Source: Pezicula radicicola (lineage: Eukaryota; Ascomycota; Leotiomycetes; Helotiales; Dermateaceae). From it: DNA of 64,000 nucleotides. Of this stretch, positions 22,135 through 33,740 are shown piece by piece (positions within the stretch are counted from its first letter, which is position 1; each line of letters opens with the position of its first letter). The translations under genes and the position numbers were made by a program. The notes under the pieces were generated by a model. The model saw only the letters and a program-made list of their open reading frames with translations. It ran no database searches and was not told the DNA's origin. The stretch covers positions 1,940,898 through 2,004,897 of the forward strand of contig PDUO01000002.1 in assembly GCA_003008705.1 (NCBI GenBank), written 5' to 3'.

Positions 22135-23456
22135 AAAGCGCTAGTGTTTTTTTCATGTAGTTGTAAAATGGGGTTTGTATAGATACTTTATTGTATAGCA
22201 TAGCGGCAGGTGTATATTATGGGACTTGGATGATTGTTGAAACAGATGTATAATACTCGTCACTCCTTGAATTGCTTTAGCAACATAAATATCAGTGCCT
22301 CCAAATTAACTGAATTGATCTTTTTTATTTACTTTATTATTGCTTAACATGTTGAGATGTAGGCTGGGAGAAAGTTAGACTTCTATACCTCGCCGGCCTT
22401 TGAATTTCAATGCACCATCGGATGACACTGTCTAAGTACGTATAGGAGACTGTACTTCTAAGACTTACAGAAAACAAGCTGCTCGAAATACTTACTTAAA
22501 CTACCTAAATAACTTAGTGCTTGAAGCAGGTAAAGTTTAAGCTTTCCTTCTAGATTCTCCTACTGGTTTCTTTTTAAAACTTGTAACCGTATAGCCTTCT
22601 TGCAACCTAAGCTAGCCTGTACTGTGAGTTTAGTTACGGGGCTATAAATAAGACTAAAAAAACATAGCTATAGGCTTCTATAGTGTAGCTTCTAAATTGC
22701 TATGTAACTAGAAGATATAGTAGAGAAGTATAGCAACTTGCTTAGGGTACTTCACCTCAGTAACTCGCTTAACTCCAAGCTTCAATAAAAACTAGGAAAC
22801 TTTCTGTGGAATGCAGGCACTATGACCTTAGTTACTTATATCACTTATTTGAATATAGTAACTCACTTGGTTTGAGTAACTTAATCCAGGTATTCATTTA
22901 TTCAGGTATTTCAATTTAAAGGTTGGAATAAACAATACTTTAAACTAAACAGGCTACAAGAAACAACCTACTCTATGTGACAATAGTAAATTGGTCCTTT
23001 CAATTCTTACTTCTAATACTCCAATTAGATAGCCAACTATGCCTAGTCGAAGGCTTTATATTCTACACAGATACTACGATACTGCACTGTGCTTAGTAAG
23101 AGTTAGTGTCACTATTTCCCGATATGTATATATAATAGTCCTTCTGTACAACATTGAATTGTTCTGATTAATACCACTACACTTTTCTACTAGTCCCCTT
23201 CTTTACTGTAATACAAAGTAGAAGGCATACTAACTAGATATTATTAGCAGATTAAGTGTATGTTAAAAGTCAGAGGTTGAATATACGAGACCATGATTTG
23301 GTGCATTCATTATAGTATGTCATTGAGTGGTATTTATACATATATCATTCCCGTTCCAATACATAGAATGGACTCTTCCAGCCCAGTCTTTCCCTATGCC
23401 CATCGCCTATCAATGTACGAGCCGGCCCAACCTACAACACCATTTCCCAGTCCCAA
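22135..23456. other. AT-rich convergent intergenic, likely mutated repeat relic
   Basis: 1.3 kb between PET127 (+) and PEX3 (-). From about 22440 to 23290 the sequence is visibly TA-rich and CpG-poor, with many TATAG/CTATA words and no open frame, as seen in repeat-induced point mutation (RIP) relics. The word AGTAACTC[AG]CTT recurs at 22759 and 22857 and also inside the element at 18121-18261. Confidence 0.55.
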
Positions 23457-25141
23457 TCATGCAACGGTAGCCTTCTCAACAGTCTCAGTCGCTTTACCCC
23501 AAGCATTCTCAAAAGTGCTTGCTGCACCAATATCTACAACGCTCCCCTGGTCAATCTCGCTCTCAGTTTTCAAGTCAATTTCTCCGTCTGCAGCAACACT
23601 TCCATCACCATTCAGGGGAGTAATTTCACTTTCCCAATTACTAGAGTATACAACGGCTGCGAAAGCCTCGAGGTCACGAACTTGCTCCATTGCTTGGAGA
23701 TATTCATTAGGCACACCATTGCCGATGCTGTGAGCTTGTCTCGTTAAAATAGCGAGGACGATTGGAAGCTTCACAGGCTTCACATCAAGAATCTCGGTTA
23801 TTCGTTGGGTGGATGTATCTAGGATGTCTGAGGTTGGTGGGATTTTGAAGGCTTGCTGGGCAATCTTTTGGTCGACTAGGGTTGAAAATCCGGCATCGAG
23901 GAGTCTGGTGAGGACATCAGAGAAGTGGGGAGAGTCGATTAGATCAGATGTCTCGTCAAGTAGACGTCTGAGCGGTGATTTCCCAGATGATAATAGAGAG
24001 GGAGTTGGGGAGGCTGTAGACGTGGGTTCGATAGTTACGCCTGATTCTTTAAGCACGAAATCTTCCTGCTCACGTGGTGGTAATAGGAACTGGAGCCAAC
24101 TATTTTCTCTCCGCTCTTTTTCAGTCGCTCCCTCGACTTTCTTGCGAACCTCAAGAGTGAGAGTGGAAAAGCGCTCCATGTCAACATCGTCTCGCGGCGA
24201 GAGAGCACTGAAGACCTCCTTTACAGCCGCCTCAACTTTATGCATAACCTCTTTCCAGCCTTTGTGCAGAAGCCACCAGCTGAAAGTAAGGTAATGCCTA
24301 TTTGTGTCGAAGTCGTTTCCGTATGCTTGATCTGGATTGTCGTCGTCATTGTTCTCCAAGGTGATCGTCGACTCGGTCATGCCACCAGTTGCAAGCGATA
24401 CAACGCTCGATAAATAGCTTCGACGTCCAAGGAGATTAAGTTGTATGCGTGTAAGTAGAGTAAGTAAAGCTAGAGTATAGATCAGAGTGAATGCTCGTGT
24501 AATGGCTGCAGGCACTATTAGCAAATTGGCTACCAAGACCCCTCTGGTGAACCTACCGCTTATTTTGAGGTCATTCCATAATTGTAGCTTGGACTTCCTC
24601 GCTCTTTGCACCTGCTGCCCACCATCCTGCGACCCCTCTCCTGCCGATGCAGCAGATGGGAGTCCCATCTGACTCGCATGCACTCCGCTCTCACTCTGCA
24701 AACTCACCATACTCCTCCCATCATCATCCGTCACGCTGGGAGGGGTTGAGCCCATCTCTGAAGGATGGGCCTCCCCATTACGCGCCAACTTCGCCGCCTT
24801 CTGTTGCTGCAGCTCAAATGTGATCCGCTCTGTCTCCAATTCCGCAAGTATGTTGTCTGTGGCTGTTGGGAGCAGAGCAAGGACAGTGAAGGTACAGTCC
24901 TCCTGGTTTTGCTCGAATCGACGACGGAGACTGTCAATATGAATTAGTCTGTATTCTACGATATAAATGAGGCTAAAATATACTTCTCTCGAGCTATGCG
25001 ATCACTACTCATGCGCTCCCTCGCGTCAGAGATCTTTCCCAACACATATTGCGTAGCTACGTATCCCACCGTGAGAACGCCGGCACCGATGGCTAGAGGA
25101 GTCCTATTTCGCCGAAACCATCTTCTCGTAGACGAAATCAT
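23457..25141 (-). CDS. PEX3: Peroxin-3, peroxisomal membrane biogenesis factor
   Basis: Membrane anchor that receives Pex19-bound peroxisomal membrane proteins; in yeasts it also docks inheritance and pexophagy factors. Exons 24984-25141 and 23457-24930 (53-nt intron) encode 543 aa, normal for fungi. The N-terminus MISSTRRWFRRNRTPLAIGA is a basic peroxisome-targeting patch followed by the membrane span (about 15-35, PLAIGAGVLTVGYVATQYVLG). LRRRFEQNQEDCTFTVLALLP at the start of exon 2 is the most conserved Pex3 block. A Ser/Gly-rich insert at about 110-150 precedes KLQLWNDLKISGRFTRG and a hydrophobic YTLALLTLLTRIQLNLLGRR segment, also family features. The C-terminal part is helical. It is divergent from ATG101. 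Confidence 0.93.
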
Positions 25142-25639
25142 GATTGTCGTATGTTGCAGTAATATACCTATGCAGTGACTTACCTTTCCTCAGGTAAAAG
25201 ACTTGGAGAAGGAAAGTCGTCGCTGGTGGGAAAGTAGTAAAGACCATATACCTAGGTGGTCAACGAATCATAACCCAAAGCTCTTGTGAGGTATCTTTTC
25301 GTCAACCTCGGCCGACGACTGGAAAGTCGCCTGTGCGGTGTGCCGTGCGGTCAAGATTGGAGGTGGCTGGTGAGCTCGGAGTCCTGTAAGGTAGGGCCTG
25401 TAGGCTCAGGGCTGTAATAAGGCTCGGTAGCATGATTTAGGGCATTGACTGTAGCGGATAGGGTAATCTTACGCCACATGTTTGTCCCCACTCCTTGATT
25501 CATCAACCCCTCCATGTGCAAGCATTCGCATTCAATCACATTCGCAAAAGCTGCATCTCAATCCCAAGTCTCAACAGAGACCACTCGCCGCGCATACAAC
25601 AAGCAGATGATACAGAACGTCCCTCAATATATCGTAGCC
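25142..25639. promoter_or_regulatory. Divergent promoter region, PEX3 (-) / ATG101 (+)
   Basis: 498 bp between start codons. An in-frame ATG at 25514 could extend ATG101 by 42 residues, but the extension does not resemble the family N-terminus. No other feature. Confidence 0.5.
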
Positions 25640-26392
25640 ATGGAAGGTTCGCGACGCCCTCCTGAATACATCATTGAAGTCTTCGCCGACCCAACCTCCG
25701 TGAAGGACGTCGTCAGAGGTAATTTCCAATCCAAAACAGCCCTTGATACACCACCTGTGCACAGCTGATTCTCAACCACAGGCATTCTACATACCATCTT
25801 CTTCCACCGCTTCTTCCCTTCGATCCGGCCGAAAACTCGCGATGTCCTGGATCTCACCCTTCCTCAAGTCGAAGATGTCGAGTTGGAAACATTGATTGAC
25901 CAGAGGACGGCGGCCCTGGTTCGGCAATTAGACACGAGTTCAGATATGAGCGCGCGGAACTCAGGTGTAAGGGGATTGATGGCAGTGCAGTTTTTTGAGA
26001 AGAAGAGGAGGAAGGCTTGGTTTACAAAGGGAGAAGAGGAAGTCTGTTGGGAGCAGTGGACGCTGGACGTGACACTTGCGACTCCAAGGACCGAGAGTGG
26101 TATGTTGTTGCGCACCCCACTAGTGACATTGAAGGAGCTGGGCTAATGAACTGTTACAGAGAGGGCAAAGGTCCGCAAAGCTATGGAAGCCATGTTGCTG
26201 AAGGCCGCGATGAAAATAATCACTACTGCCAACAGAGACAAGGATCACATTCCGCCAATCACTACCAGCGAGGCAAATCCGTTTCCTTACCAAATCACTG
26301 TAAATCCTAAAGGAGACGGATGGGGTGCACGAATGGGCATCTATGTAAGCACAATTAGCGAGCTTGTTTCCCCTTACCTTCCGGGCCTCTGA
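25640..26392 (+). CDS. ATG101: Autophagy protein Atg101
   Basis: HORMA-fold partner of Atg13 in the Atg1/ULK initiation complex (animals, fission yeast and most filamentous fungi). Exons 25640-25718, 25782-26099 and 26160-26392 encode 209 aa. Recognisable blocks are MEGSRRPPEYIIEVFADPTS, VKDVVRGILHTIFFHRFFPS (across intron 1), LETLIDQRTAALVRQLD and PFPYQITV near the end. QFFEKKRRKAWFTKGEEEVC matches the strand region of the HORMA fold. The 3' end is ambiguous. Reading on after WGARMGIY gives 11 more residues to TGA at 26390-26392. A strong intron instead starts at 26345 (GTAAGC), with branch site CACTAAT and acceptor TTCTAG at about 26470, and would put a TGA directly after Tyr. Start chosen at MEGSRRP by family resemblance. 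Confidence 0.88.
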
Positions 26393-27006
26393 GGTATGCC
26401 TTTAGTCTGTTGAGGCACCCGCGCAACCCGTCTTTTGCACTGTAATTTACTCTCACTAATAATTTCTAGTGAGTACACTAAGAAAAGGCTGGGCATTGGC
26501 GTTTTGGAGTTCGGAGACATAGACGGAACCATAGGATACTGATACCCGATGAATCAATGAAAAGCTTTTTGCTACTACCAATAATTGACTTTGAAGTGGC
26601 CTTATCACTCGCAGAACACTGGATTCTTAATTCTTGACCCAAAATCCCTTTGAACCAGTGGGCCTTGGCTCTCGTGAAATTGGTGTCGGTTGTACCTGGA
26701 ATGAGCAGGGAAAAGGAGCACAGTATATTGTGGCACTCTTTTCAGTCTCTCGCACAGATTGACACGTTTAGGATGAGTTCATAACAGGTTTTCTACGGTA
26801 GCTATTAGTCTATCAAGAAACCAGAGCTAACTAAGCAATTATCATCTATTGGGCGCGATTTCCTACGTCCACACAAGATATGGTACCAGGCCAAGCTCTG
26901 TACCAGGCTCTCTGGCCATACATTTCCTACGCCCAAACGCCGCTGCTTTTATGAAGTACAATACGCATTTTGAAATGCATGCTATGAATATGAATGAAAT
27001 CTCCAA
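26393..27006. other. Convergent intergenic, ATG101 (+) / WHIM protein (-)
   Basis: 614 bp. It includes the possible 3' leader intron of ATG101 (to about 26470). No gene recognised. Confidence 0.55.
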
Positions 27007-29083
27007 TCACTTGACATTGATGGACGGAGGAAATGTAGCTGGCTTTTCAGGGCTACCGCGGTTTGCCAGAGAGGGAGACCAAGAAGGTTGTGCTCTTGGA
27101 GACTTTGGCGGAAGCTCTATTGGGTTGGTTGCTTGAGATGCGCCGTTTGCCAAAGGAACAACACTCGAACTGTCATTAAGTGTGGTTTCAACAGAAGATG
27201 CTGCATTCTCCTTGGCGGTAGACTTCTTTTCGGGTGTTGGTGTCTTGATCGGTAACTTGACAATCATAGTCTTCTTTCCTCCACCATCAGAGAGTTCGTC
27301 CATGACATCCTCTTCGTCAGAAAGATCATCGGGTTCGTCGACATCACTTTCTAGAGGCACATGCTCATCTTCTTCCTCGTCATCACCGTAATCCTGCTCG
27401 CTAGCATCCTCTTCATCGTCCTCATCCATTTCATCTACAGAGTTGTAACCCTCAATATGTCGACCTTTTGATGCCCATCCCCGACTTGCCCCAGTGGCAG
27501 CTGCCCGCCGTGGTCGAGTGCCATTGAGCTCATGGTTATCTGGCTCTTCGCTGGTCTCATTATATCCTTCAACGGTTCCGGCTGCTACATGTGCTCCACT
27601 TAGAATGCTCTCTCCATATTCGCCACCCTGTCGGGGTTTAACCTGGCGGCCGCTTAATGTTACAGTTGGAGCACCAAGTCCTTCAGCTGGCGTATGAGTT
27701 CTCGTGTTCCGAGTGGAACGGCGAGAAGTCGTAGTGTCAGAATAACTCTCGCCATCATCTTCTTCGTCTGAGTAAGTATATCGCATCCGCTTTCCTCGTG
27801 TCCGACCTTCATATAGTGAAAAGCCAGGCTCAGGTCTCTTGAATTGCTGCTTGCGAGCCTGTCGGTATTCACGTCGCTTTCTCTTCTGTTGTTATGGATT
27901 AGTAAGGGGCTTCACTTTCAAACCAAGTATCAACAAGGGAGCCTACCTCCTCAGTTGCCTCGAATCTTGGAATGGCCGAGTCCATCTTTTTGCTCAGCTC
28001 TTTCGCCTTTTTGCCACCATCTTCTGTCTTTAGCTTTTCTGATAGTGCCTTCAACTCGTCTATGCTGCTAGCAACGCTCCACCAAGTCCTCTTAAGAGCC
28101 GTGCGATTGCTCTCCCTGTAGACACGGAAATGTGTATCATCCAGACCCTCAATGAGATAGTAGCTGCGCTTGTCCCCATCTGTTCCCCAAGGCTGCACGG
28201 AAAGAGGTTGGTTGATATCGTCATCCTTCCGAACCTGCTTGTACGAAGACGTGATTATGCCTTTGACAGCGTCCGAAGAGGAGAGTGACCATAGTATGAG
28301 GGTTCGAAGAAGGGTAAGCTGCGCGAAGACATTAGTTTGAGCTCCTTGCGATTCTACTGGTGCGGGTAGATAAATTACTCTTTGTACTGGTGTCATGGAC
28401 GTAAAAGTCGCTCCGCCAGAAAGTGGATTCTTGCTTTCCCAGTCTTTGGCCCATTGCGATTTATGTGTTTGTACAGCCTCCTCCAGCGCGCGATTGTAAT
28501 GACCAGCCCTAAAATTAAATACCGAGTCAGTCCTATAGTTGCAAAGAAGTCTGGCACAAAAATGCATGTGCCACTTTCTTTGTCCGCAGTGGGCCTGCTT
28601 TGAGGTACGTACTTGACATCCTGCTTGCGATTAAGCAACACTCCCAGTAAGGCGCAGAGAAATTGTTCCGCAACCTCTCCAGGTACAGTATCGACGATGC
28701 TACGTTCAAGCTCTTGAGGCCCAAAGTTGACAAGTGATTTTGCGAATGCCTCGGTGAAGCGCGAGCGAAACATGACGATGAACTATACATGCGCGTTAGC
28801 AAGGGATCAACCACACAAAAACGCGATCCGAACGCGTCAAACTTGTGCTCGTATGGTACTAAAAACATACAGCAATATCTGGATTATCTGCCAGCACATA
28901 TTCGTGAGGTGGGGATGGTTCTCTCTTTCGCGGCGGCGTGCTCTCTTTCTTGGGCTTCGCGGTATTGGGGGTGACCTTGTGGAAGAACTTGAGGATTCCA
29001 TCCTTCTTTTCTAATTGTATGTTACTCTCGTCCTCAGAAGGGAGGGACGAGAGTTCGGAGGACAGGTCTGAGGAGTCAGACAT
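27007..29083 (-). CDS. WHIM/DDT-type chromatin-remodelling accessory protein
   Basis: Four exons on the minus strand, 28871-29083, 28613-28782, 27947-28508 and 27007-27885, give 607 aa. After a Ser/Glu-rich N-terminus with an HEYVLADNPDIA segment comes a helical DDT-like region (FIVMFRSRFTEAFAKSLVNF). A WHIM-type block follows: VQPWGTDGDKRSYYLIEGLD and HFRVYRESNRTALKRTWWSV. This resembles the G-x-D-R-x-x-Y-W motif that lets Itc1/Acf1/Rsf1/Ioc3-type proteins grip ISWI and linker DNA. KRRREY-like basic sequence (KRKRREYRQARKQQFKRPEP) is restored exactly at the third splice. The last ~250 residues are acidic and low complexity (DEDDEEDASEQDYGDDEEED). It is likely a nuclear ISWI-associated or related factor; the exact orthologue is not settled. 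Confidence 0.82.
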
Positions 29084-30640
29084 GGTGGTTGTGGTTGTAA
29101 GTGTTAGGGGAGATTTATTTTAGGTGAAGGTGGAGGTGGAGGTGGAGTTGTGAGAATGAAGTCAGAAGCTCAAAGCATGGATTCCAATAGATTGCCGACA
29201 AGCGCGACGGGTTTAGCATGGTCCCTCAATCATTGCCTTTTTCACGCACGTTCAATTCACAACAAAAATCAACAGGCCGGCCGGTTTGACAAACCAATCT
29301 TCCATTGAGTTCCTAATACGCTGCCCATAACTTCCCCATTCTTGAACGTTCCATCCTCATCATTACTGCCAAACATGACCTCCTTCACGTAGACACTCTC
29401 CAGCCAAGCCTAAAGTTCGCGGAAGGGATGCAGGAGCGCGGCTAGGACCTTCTTAAAAGGCCGCTAGCTGTATATCGATATCGAGGGGTCTCGGGGAACC
29501 ATCGAGAGCCCAAAGGCTGCGGTGAGCTTGGTCGCCAACTGTTCAAAAGACGCTTCTCGTGGCACTGAGTACGTACAGAAATTCATGGGCCACGTTTCGT
29601 ACAATGGCTCGGCTGCTGCTTCCACTGCAGAAGTGCCGAAGACAATGCCATCAAACACCAGTATGTGAAGCACAAAACACTCGCCTATCATCTCGTCTTA
29701 TCTCATTCCTAAACAGCCCATGATGCTATTGATCATTGGAGTCAACATTCCATAAAATGCAGAATGCCATGCATATATTCACAAAATTCCTTGCAACCCA
29801 CGACAACCAAAATCAATGCATCCAAAGAGAAGCTCATACCATGCAGAAGGACTTGTAGGGATGATCAAAAGTGTTTATTCAAAACAGGGCCTTTAAAATA
29901 TTGAAGTAATTTGGGCAAGTCAAAACTCGAGTGAGTAGTTTCTGTGCGCCGCTTCTCGTGTCAGGCCGGGCCACACCGCAGCAGAGCAGCCTGAAAATTG
30001 CGACTCGCACGCGACTCGGACGGGCGCACATCTGTACAACACTCAACAACTTTATGAGGCACTTGCTAGCACTTTCACGATGGCTATGAAAATTCAGGTT
30101 ATTGCTTCGATGAACGAAGAGGACCAAACAGAAGAACAAAGAACAAATGATAACATAACCTTCCAATGAAATTGATTCCTCTTGAGAAATAACATATGCA
30201 CTAACAATAACGCAAGGAAGGATATTGGGGTTGATGAAAGAACTCTGTCTGGGATTGCTCGAAAGTCGAAATGAATGACCGAGTGGTTGATGGCCAATTG
30301 CCTTTGGTCTCATCAGTTGTGTGTCGCCCTGCTATGCCACAGCAGAACGAAAGAAGCCCTGTTCCATTCCGCTATATCAGACTACTGACTGGCCGACTTG
30401 GCCTGCAAGAAAGGTTTTGCTGATGTCTGCGTTGATGCAGGAAACCCTCATGCGTTGGTGGTTGAGCACAAGTCAGGACGTCGACTTGATTAGCGCGCGG
30501 ACGCTAATCTGGTCACATGATATTCGGAGTTGCGGCCGTCTCTCGCTAAAATTGGGCCTTTCCCACTGTGAGTTGATTTTCTGAAATATCGAAGGGAACT
30601 TCTCGAACTGTGAAAACATCATCGCCATCGGAACGTCAAG
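29084..30640. other. Intergenic, WHIM protein (-) / RPL8 (+), with broken frame
   Basis: 1.56 kb. It contains a candidate decayed gene (29269-29691, minus). A 144-codon open frame at 29879-30313 (-) has no domain, no exon partners and an unremarkable composition, so I do not call it a gene. Confidence 0.5.
29269..29691 (-). pseudogene. Candidate pseudogene: one frame interrupted by two TAG codons
   Basis: From the ATG at 29691 one minus-strand frame reads protein-like sequence for 141 codons to TGA at 29269-29271. It is broken only by TAG at 29464-29466 and TAG at 29410-29412. Amino-acid texture stays protein-like across both breaks (EAAAEPLYETWPMNFCTYSV before, FKKVLAALLHPFREL between, AWLESVYVKEVMFGSNDEDG after). 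A C-to-T change in CAG would explain both stops. I do not recognise the family. An intron hiding either stop is possible, but I see no good GT/AG pair. Confidence 0.5.
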
Positions 30641-31569
30641 ATGGGTAGGAACTTCCAAACACCGGGCACAATGGCAATTGCTGATAATCGTCAATAGGTC
30701 GAGTTATTCGCAATCAGAGGAAGGGTCGCGGCTCTATCTTCACTGCACACACTCGATTGAACAAGGCCCCAGCGCAATTCAGAACTCTCGACTACGCTGA
30801 GCGCCATGGATACGTACGAGGTGTCGTAAAGGACATCATTCACGACCCAGGACGAGGAGCTCCTCTTGCAAAGGTTGTGTTCCGCGATCCTTACCGATTC
30901 AAGCTCCACACAGAGACTTTCATTGCCAACGAGGGAATGTACACTGGACAATTCATCTATGCCGGAAAGAATGCCAACCTGACCGTCGGAAACGTTCTCC
31001 CTCTCGGATCTGTCCCAGAAGGAACTGTTGTCACAAACGTGGAGGAGAAGGTCGGTGACCGTGGAACTCTTGGACGCACTTCTGGAAACTACGTTACTGT
31101 CATCGGACACAACCCAGATGAGGGCAAGACCCGTGTCAAGCTTCCATCCGGCGCAAAGAAGGTTATCAAGTCGAACGCACGTGGCATGATTGGTATCGTT
31201 GCTGGAGGCGGTAGAACAGACAAACCTCTCTTGAGTACGCTTTTCGAAGGATGTAGTTTGATGTGAAGGAAAATTGCTAATGGTGTCTACAGAGGCATCG
31301 CGCGCTAAGCATAAGTTTGCCGTCAAGCGCAACTCATGGCCAAAGACTAGAGGTGTTGCCATGAACCCAGTCGATCATCCTCACGGAGTATGGAACCCCA
31401 ATCACCAAGATCTCAAGGAACACAGGCTAACAAAGCATAGGGTGGTAACCATCAACATATTGGTAAGGCTTCCACAATCTCAAGATACGCCGCACAAGGT
31501 CAAAAGGCTGGTCTTATTGCTGCTCGGAGAACTGGTCTGCTGCGTGGTACCCAGAAGGTTAAGGACTAA
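30641..31569 (+). CDS. RPL8: 60S ribosomal protein L8 (uL2; yeast Rpl2)
   Basis: Universally conserved large-subunit protein next to the peptidyl-transferase centre. Four exons, 30641-30644, 30698-31234, 31293-31387 and 31441-31569, encode 254 aa, exactly the yeast Rpl2 length. The first exon is only ATGG (4 nt); joining it to GTCGAGTTATTCGC gives [16 protein letters not shown], the family N-terminus. The conserved loop [20 protein letters not shown] is restored by the third splice, and its His is the residue linked to peptidyl-transfer function. The end is [19 protein letters not shown]. Introns are 53-58 nt. Upstream is a long region shared with the divergent WHIM gene. Confidence 0.97.
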
Positions 31570-32033
31570 ATGGGTTGAGGTTATGGGAATTTTCATTGTT
31601 TCGGACATGCTGGCTTTGCATCTATGTACCTTTCGGGCGGCACAGCGGGGATGAACGAAAAGATTTCAAAAACCATGCTTGTTCGACGAAGTGACTTGAT
31701 TTGGGGTCGGCCACAAATGCTTTAAGGAGTAAGGAACTGCCATTGGCATTGGGCGTCATGAATGGATCCCTCTTTTCAGCAAAAACAGCAAATAAGAAAG
31801 ACTGTTCATTACTCCTGACAAGCAACTAAGTGGCACAAAATCATCAATGTCGCAGACCTGGGAATGTATATGCGGACAAGGAATAATTATGCCGGTGAAA
31901 TTGCTTACTTTTGTGCAAGTGAAAATGGCCTGCCAAGCATAAAAATGCAACCCCACCACGGACCCCGACCCCTCCAAAACATCAAACCCATCGTTCTTCA
32001 TCACCACCACTACTCATACTCACGATCAATAAG
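31570..32033. other. Intergenic, RPL8 / adenosine kinase (tandem +)
   Basis: 464 bp comprising the RPL8 3' flank and the ADO1 promoter. The last 60 nt are CA/TC-rich leader ahead of the ATG at 32034. No other feature. Confidence 0.6.
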
Positions 32034-33740
32034 ATGGCTGCCCAAAAAGAATACGCTCTCCTCTGTTTAGAGAACCCTTTGCTCGGTGCGTATTATTGCT
32101 CCTCAACTCAGCTTGAACCTCCCTTGTATTGGTGAAAGCTAGCAAAGAAGATCTGTCTACAAAGAGCTTCGACAACCCCGAGAATTTGTGAGATTCAAAA
32201 AATCACTGCTTGTGGCACACACAGCTTGAGCTCGTCAGCCCCATTTGATGGTTTGGCTACATAGTGGCAGGCAATACTTATCAAGCGTTTCGATTCAAAG
32301 CGATTTGAAGGTGTAGGACTTTCAGTCAAGTTGGCTTGAGTAAGCCAAGTTTGGTGTGTACGGCATAAGCAGCTGCAGCTCTTACAATGGTGGGGGTGCT
32401 GGCTTAACATTCATGTTCAAAAAACATCATCGTCGATGGGACTTCTAGAGATTAAGCATTTGTACCAAAAGCACCTAAGACGGCAATTGACTTGCGTTTC
32501 ATAAGGACTAGGATGCTAATGATTCAATTACAGATATTTCTGCTGTGGCAGACGAGAAGCTCCTCGAGAAATACAACTTAAAGGCCAACGATGCCGTCCT
32601 CGCTACCCCAGAGCAGCTTCCCATCTACGAAGACCTGCTTAACAACTACTCCGCCCACTTGATTGCCGGTGGTGGCGCCCAGAACACTGCTCGAGGAGCC
32701 CAATACATCCTGCCACCAAACTCGGTCGTGTTCCTTGGAGGCGTCGGTGATGACAAGTATGCTGCCATCCTTCGCGATGCATGCAAGGAGGCTGGTCTCC
32801 GAGTCGAGTACCGTGTTGACGAGAAGGAGCCCACTGGAAAGTGTGGTGTCGTTATCACTGGTCACAACCGTTCTCTCTGCACGGATTTGGGTGCCGCCAA
32901 CCACTACGATTTGAAGCACTTGAAAAGTCCTGAGGTGTGGAAGCTTGTTGAGGGTGCTACTCATTTCTTCGTTGGTGGATACCATCTCACTGTCTGCCCA
33001 CCTGCTATCCAGGCTCTGGCCGAGGAAGCCGCGAAGAACAACAAGGTTTTTGTGTTCTCACTCTCTGCGCCTTTCATCGCTCAGTTTTTCAAAGATCCTC
33101 TTGATGCCTCGGCACCATACTGGGATTACGTTGTTGGTAACGAGACTGAGGCCCTTGCTTATGCTGAGAGCCACGGCCTTGAGACCAAGGACATCAAGGA
33201 GATTGCCAAGCACCTTGCAGCGCTACCAAAGGAGAACAAGAAGCGGGAGCGTGTTGCTATCATTACCCAAGGCACCGATCCCACCATCGTCTCTGTTGGC
33301 GGCAAGGATGTCCAGGAGTACAAGGTCCACGCCATTGAGAAAAGCCAAATCGTCGATACTACCGGTGCTGGAGACTCCTTTGCTGCTGGTCTCGTTGCTG
33401 GTCTGGTCGCTGGCAAGCCTCTTGCTGAGTGCATTGACCAGGGACAGTGGTTGGCTAAGCTAGGCATTCAGCTTGAGGGTCCTACGTAAGTAACTTTCAA
33501 GCATTACATTGTTTCTAGGCAGTCAAGCACGTATAAGCCATTGCGTTAGTTTGCAAAGCCTGAAGTACAAGTGTACGGTGGTTGTCTTAAGATCACATGC
33601 AAGCGAAATACAGCTTAGAAAGATAATCGAATTCTATCGTTGGCTACAACTAAAAAAAAGAATGTCTTCTCGACCAACCGGATATACACTGACAACTTGG
33701 CAGATACCCATTCCCCAAGCAAACCTACTCTAGCAAGTAG
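32034..33740 (+). CDS. ADO1: Adenosine kinase (PfkB family)
   Basis: Phosphorylates adenosine to AMP with ATP; it salvages adenosine and keeps the methyl cycle moving. Exons 32034-32085, 32534-33485 and 33704-33740 encode 346 aa. N-terminal block LLCLENPLLDISAVAD is rebuilt over intron 1; LIAGGGAQNTARGAQYIL and VVFLGGVGDDKYAAIL are the adenosine-site region. The PfkB signature 2 with catalytic Asp is DTTGAGDSFAAGLVAGLVAG. The C-terminus GPTYPFPKQTYSSK is completed by the 37-nt last exon. The first intron is 448 nt, far longer than any other intron in the window, and the second is 218 nt. Confidence 0.96.

Noticed and set aside
29879..30313. 144-codon minus frame upstream of RPL8
   Set aside because: No recognisable domain, no splice partners, composition typical of chance frames.
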